Source: an uncultured Selenomonadales bacterium
GTDB lineage: Bacteria > Bacillota > Negativicutes > Selenomonadales > Selenomonadaceae
DNA: 63,173 bases
Direction: 5' to 3'
Assembly (NCBI GenBank): GCA_946407095.1
Contig: CAMJMR010000010.1
Coordinates: 1 to 63,173, forward strand
The stretch's first letter is position 1; each line of letters starts with the position of its first letter. The position numbers and the translations under genes are program-made. This document shows, in pieces, positions 62,314 through 63,173 of this stretch. Under the pieces are notes generated by a model. That model worked only from the letters and a program-made list of their open reading frames with translations, did no database searches and was not told the DNA's origin.

Positions 62314-62342
62314 AAAAAATCCCGCCGAACACTTCGACGAGA
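62314..62342 (-). terminator. Terminator after the 30-residue protein gene
   Basis: On the minus strand TCTCGTCGA, a 5-base loop, TCGGCGGGA, then six T. It ends 30-60 bases after the small gene. Confidence 0.7.
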
Positions 62343-62375
62343 CTTTTTGTTACTTCAAACGATACGGTGCGACGA

Positions 62376-62468
62376 TTATTTTGATGTGCCAAGCTTTTCC
62401 TTTACTTTTTTGAACAAGTACTCCACCGCGAGGTAAATCAGTGTGTCGATAGGATTCCACCGTTTCAT
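62376..62468 (-). CDS. 30-residue small protein
   Basis: A short gene with an excellent ribosome site, AAGGAGGAG, 8 bases before the ATG, and a terminator behind its TAA. The product begins MKRWNPIDTLIYLAVEYLF and ends in a Lys-rich tail (KKVKEKLGTSK): a 14-residue amphipathic or weakly membrane-active helix with a basic tail. Function unknown. It could be a small membrane-associated regulator; that is only inference. Being so short, it would be skipped by gene callers with a length cut-off. Confidence 0.6.
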   Translation of the reverse strand: MKRWNPIDTLIYLAVEYLFKKVKEKLGTSK

Positions 62469-62609
62469 TTCCGATTCTCCTCCTTAAGACAATCAAAATC
62501 GTGTTCACCGCCGGTGCAGGTTCTAAAACCTTGCGCATGAAGTTTAGCACGCTTCGAGCCGCGCAGTCAAGGAAAAGAGGCTGACGAGTGTCTTTCGCGA
62601 AAAAAGTTT

Positions 62610-62638
62610 TTGTTATTTCGCTTGACGCATGATATAAT
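62610..62638 (+). promoter_or_regulatory. Promoter of cinA
   Basis: TTGTTA (62610-62615), 17 bases, TATAAT (62633-62638), in an extended TGATATAAT context. Repeat A6 lies between it and cinA. Confidence 0.7.
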
Positions 62639-62649
62639 CGCGCCGGTCG

Positions 62650-62713
62650 CCACAGACGCGGCGGAACAGCAAGCGCGCCGTGTTAATCGTGATTCAAAGG
62701 TTATCGCCGCGTT
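62650..62713 (-). repeat. Repeat family A, partial copy A6 (inverted)
   Basis: The reverse complement reads CGGCGATAACCTTTGAATCACGATTAACACGGCGCG and then CTGTTCCGCCGCG, matching A2 and A5 but truncated at the outer end. It lies in the untranslated leader of cinA. Confidence 0.6.
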
Positions 62714-62734
62714 TTCAATAGGACGGTGGTTTAA

Positions 62735-63173
62735 TTGGTTGTGGAAATTATCAGCGTCGGGACGGAAATTCTTATGGGCAACATCGTCAACACGAACGCG
62801 CAGTATCTTGCCAAGCGGCTGGCGCATTTGGGCTTCGACTGCCATTTTCAGACGGTAGTCGGCGACAATCCCTCAAGGATAAAATCTGCGCTGGACGTTG
62901 CCTACTCGCGGGCGGACGCCGTGATAATGACGGGCGGGCTCGGTCCCACGAAGGACGACTTGACCAAGGAAATGCTTATCGAATATTTCGGCAAGACGCC
63001 CGTCGTCGACGCGCAGGTTTTGAATTTCCTTGAGGCACGGGCTAAGGCTCGCGGCTTCGGAAAACTTTCTGACGGCATGAAAAAGCAGGCGATAGTCCCC
63101 GCCGATTCGCTGATTCTGTACAATCACCACGGCACCGCGCCCGGTTGCGTCATGGAGCGCGACGGCAAAGTTT
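62735..63173 (+). CDS. cinA: CinA family protein, 5' part (cut by window end)
   Basis: The first 146 codons of a CinA-type protein, beginning MVVEIISVGTEILMGNIVNTNAQ. This is the MoaB/MogA-like (COG1058) domain with the typical TGGLGPTKDDLTKE motif at about residue 68. Full-length members are around 400 residues and combine this domain with a nicotinamide-nucleotide amidase domain; their role is NAD-metabolite repair, and some are linked with competence and recA. The start is a TTG at 62735. The gene runs off the window. Confidence 0.93.
   Translation, partial: MVVEIISVGTEILMGNIVNTNAQYLAKRLAHLGFDCHFQTVVGDNPSRIKSALDVAYSRADAVIMTGGLGPTKDDLTKEMLIEYFGKTPVVDAQVLNFLEARAKARGFGKLSDGMKKQAIVPADSLILYNHHGTAPGCVMERDGKV

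Noticed and set aside
62350..62550. A 66-codon frame overlapping the 30-residue gene
   Set aside because: It has no ribosome site, while the 30-codon frame has AAGGAGGAG and a terminator.

Overview
The window looks like a chromosomal segment of a diderm firmicute, most plausibly one of the Negativicutes (Selenomonas-like). This is inference from several things: Firmicutes-style genes and orders (ligA next to pcrA, murI-gph, fhs, an RpoD-type sigma factor), exported Tat proteins and lipoproteins, many TTG/GTG starts behind strong GGAGG ribosome sites, and moderately high GC. No rRNA, tRNA or CRISPR array was found.

Layout. 1-1.4 kb: a leftward cobalamin riboswitch whose gene lies outside the window, then rplS and an HXXEE membrane protein. 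1.4-19.1 kb: an accessory block of ten consecutive Tat-targeted hydrolase genes. It holds three amidohydrolase-3 lipoproteins, one DUF3089 alpha/beta-hydrolase lipoprotein and six type-B carboxylesterases, one of them broken by a single TGA. All look like products of repeated local duplication with terminator-promoter cassettes between units. Two paralogous polytopic membrane proteins (14.8 and 20.5 kb) flank the last two esterases and two small secreted proteins. 21.5-26 kb: two DUF445 membrane proteins, murI and a HAD phosphatase. 26-36.5 kb, leftward: a C11 (clostripain) lipoprotein, another lipoprotein, an asparagine-synthetase-like gene split at a ten-G tract, a PAP2 phosphatase, an SLC1-type symporter with a broken N-terminus, glyA, a SnoaL-like protein and a tsaC/Sua5 gene. 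36.6-45.3 kb: fhs, ligA, pcrA, glycerate kinase and an aminotransferase. 45.5-52 kb: a three-gene signalling operon made of a giant hybrid histidine kinase with two Hpt domains, a GGDEF response regulator and a double-receiver protein. 52.2-56.5 kb: an Eco57I-type methylase convergent with a large RecQ-like helicase that has heptanucleotide repeats upstream. 56.6-63.2 kb: an RpoD-like sigma factor translationally coupled to a low-molecular-weight phosphatase, a phosphohexomutase, trpEG with a small membrane protein, a 30-residue protein and the start of cinA.

The most unusual features are the exported-hydrolase array, two families of interspersed hairpin repeats (called A and B here), the ten-G tract that separates two ORFs that would otherwise be fused, and the candidate phase-variable RecQ/methylase module. 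Functions are read from recognisable motifs. Statements about phase variation, gene conversion and defence are hypotheses.
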